From: Sphingomonas sp. YR710
Lineage (GTDB): Bacteria; Pseudomonadota; Alphaproteobacteria; Sphingomonadales; Sphingomonadaceae
Direction of reading: 5' to 3'
DNA length: 64,000 nt
Assembly (NCBI RefSeq): GCF_900101455.1
Contig: NZ_FMZJ01000001.1
Coordinates: 372,001 to 436,000, forward strand
The notes below the pieces were generated by a model, which did not search any database, was not told the DNA's origin, and saw only the letters and a program-made list of their open reading frames with translations. Below are positions 63,518-64,000 of the stretch, piece after piece; the first letter of the stretch is position 1, and each line of letters begins with the position of its first letter. Position numbers and translations under genes: made by a program.

Positions 63518-64000
63518 ACGCGGCACTTCCGCCGGTCATCGTCTTTGCCAATCTCGGGCTGACCTATGGCGAGACGAAGGCGCTCGACGATGTCTCGCTG
63601 GAGATGCCATCGGGACGGATGATCGGACTCATCGGCCCCGATGGAGTCGGAAAATCGAGCCTGCTGGCGCTGATCGCGGGTGCCCGCGCGATGCAGGCCG
63701 GATCGCTGGCCGTGCTCGGCGGCGACATGCGCGAAACGCGCCACCGAAACGACGCGTGCCCCCGCATAGCCTATATGCCCCAGGGGCTGGGCAAGAATCT
63801 CTATCTCACGCTGTCGATCTTCGAGAATATCGATTTTTTCGGCAGGCTGTTCGGCCAAGGCCATGCCGAGCGCGAAGCGCGCATATCGGACCTGCTCAAG
63901 GCGACCGGGCTGGCGCCTTTCCGTGATCGTCCTGCCGGCAAATTGTCCGGCGGCATGAAGCAGAAGCTCGGCCTGTGCTGCGCTCTGATCCACGATCCGG
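63514..64000 (+). CDS. ABC exporter ATP-binding protein, N-terminal part (3' end outside window)
   Basis: The frame runs off the window. Walker [18 protein letters not shown]-loop [11 protein letters not shown], and the signature [11 protein letters not shown] are present. Together with the NodT-type channel and HlyD adaptor this resembles the YhiI-RbbA type of export system, where RbbA-like proteins carry two ATPase domains fused to a membrane domain. Whether this copy is of that fused kind cannot be seen here. Confidence 0.93.
   Translation, partial: MNAALPPVIVFANLGLTYGETKALDDVSLEMPSGRMIGLIGPDGVGKSSLLALIAGARAMQAGSLAVLGGDMRETRHRNDACPRIAYMPQGLGKNLYLTLSIFENIDFFGRLFGQGHAEREARISDLLKATGLAPFRDRPAGKLSGGMKQKLGLCCALIHDP

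Overview
The window is typical sphingomonad (Alphaproteobacteria, Sphingomonadales) chromosome. It carries a CcrM-type GANTC methylase, a SciP homologue, a three-gene pntAA/pntAB/pntB transhydrogenase, an aa3-oxidase subunit IV, EcfG-type stress promoters (GGAAC-N16-CGTT), the GC-rich inverted repeats common in sphingomonads, a TonB-dependent receptor and a NodT-family outer-membrane factor. It is dense and GC-rich with short spacers. I see no insertion sequence, prophage, CRISPR array or rRNA operon. Two AT-rich spacers flank the TonB receptor at 56-59 kb.

Layout. 0-8.8 kb: end of a phasin gene, clpS, a lytic transglycosylase, trmFO with an Fsr-like MFS pump, a cytochrome P450 overlapping a membrane hydrolase-like gene, a small phospholipase A2-like protein, an AbrB/Doc toxin-antitoxin pair and a host-attachment family protein. 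8.8-16.7 kb: gyrA, a small stress-promoter membrane protein, yaaA, a TPR-like exported protein, an Lrp regulator and a histidine-kinase-like protein whose phospho-acceptor His is Lys. 16.7-24.8 kb: a CAU tRNA, a BLUF photoreceptor, ergothioneine genes egtB-egtD, rnhB, ccrM with seven GANTC sites around its start, folP and an NtrC-type regulator. 24.9-33.5 kb: oxidase subunit IV, pntAA-pntAB-pntB, a hemerythrin protein, a LuxR regulator and the sulfate-activation operon cysD-cysNC-cysQ.

33.6-45.8 kb: a cardiolipin-synthase-like lipoprotein, small unknowns, a PilZ protein, a TetR-controlled VOC/AHSA1 cluster, a DUF4142 lipoprotein, and a two-component pair whose kinase begins with an ethylene-receptor-like membrane domain. 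45.8-53.4 kb: an RND pump with adaptor, SIMPL protein, GlsB-type membrane protein, sciP and mnmA. 53.6-60.5 kb: DUF305 and LVIVD-type exported proteins, a TonB receptor and an ACMSD-like amidohydrolase. 60.6-64 kb: the start of a TolC-HlyD-ABC export operon behind a relic of a TetR gene.

Two regulatory themes join scattered genes. (1) General stress response: five exact GGAAC-N16-CGTT promoters were found, each just upstream of and oriented towards a gene (small membrane protein, egtB, hemerythrin, cardiolipin synthase, DUF4142 lipoprotein), plus two weaker ones. These link antioxidant, envelope and di-iron functions to one sigma factor. (2) Cell cycle: ccrM with a dense GANTC leader, and sciP. 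The observations I rank highest are the ethylene-binding-type sensor kinase, the EcfG promoter set (including an apparently leaderless egtB mRNA), and the GANTC cluster at ccrM.
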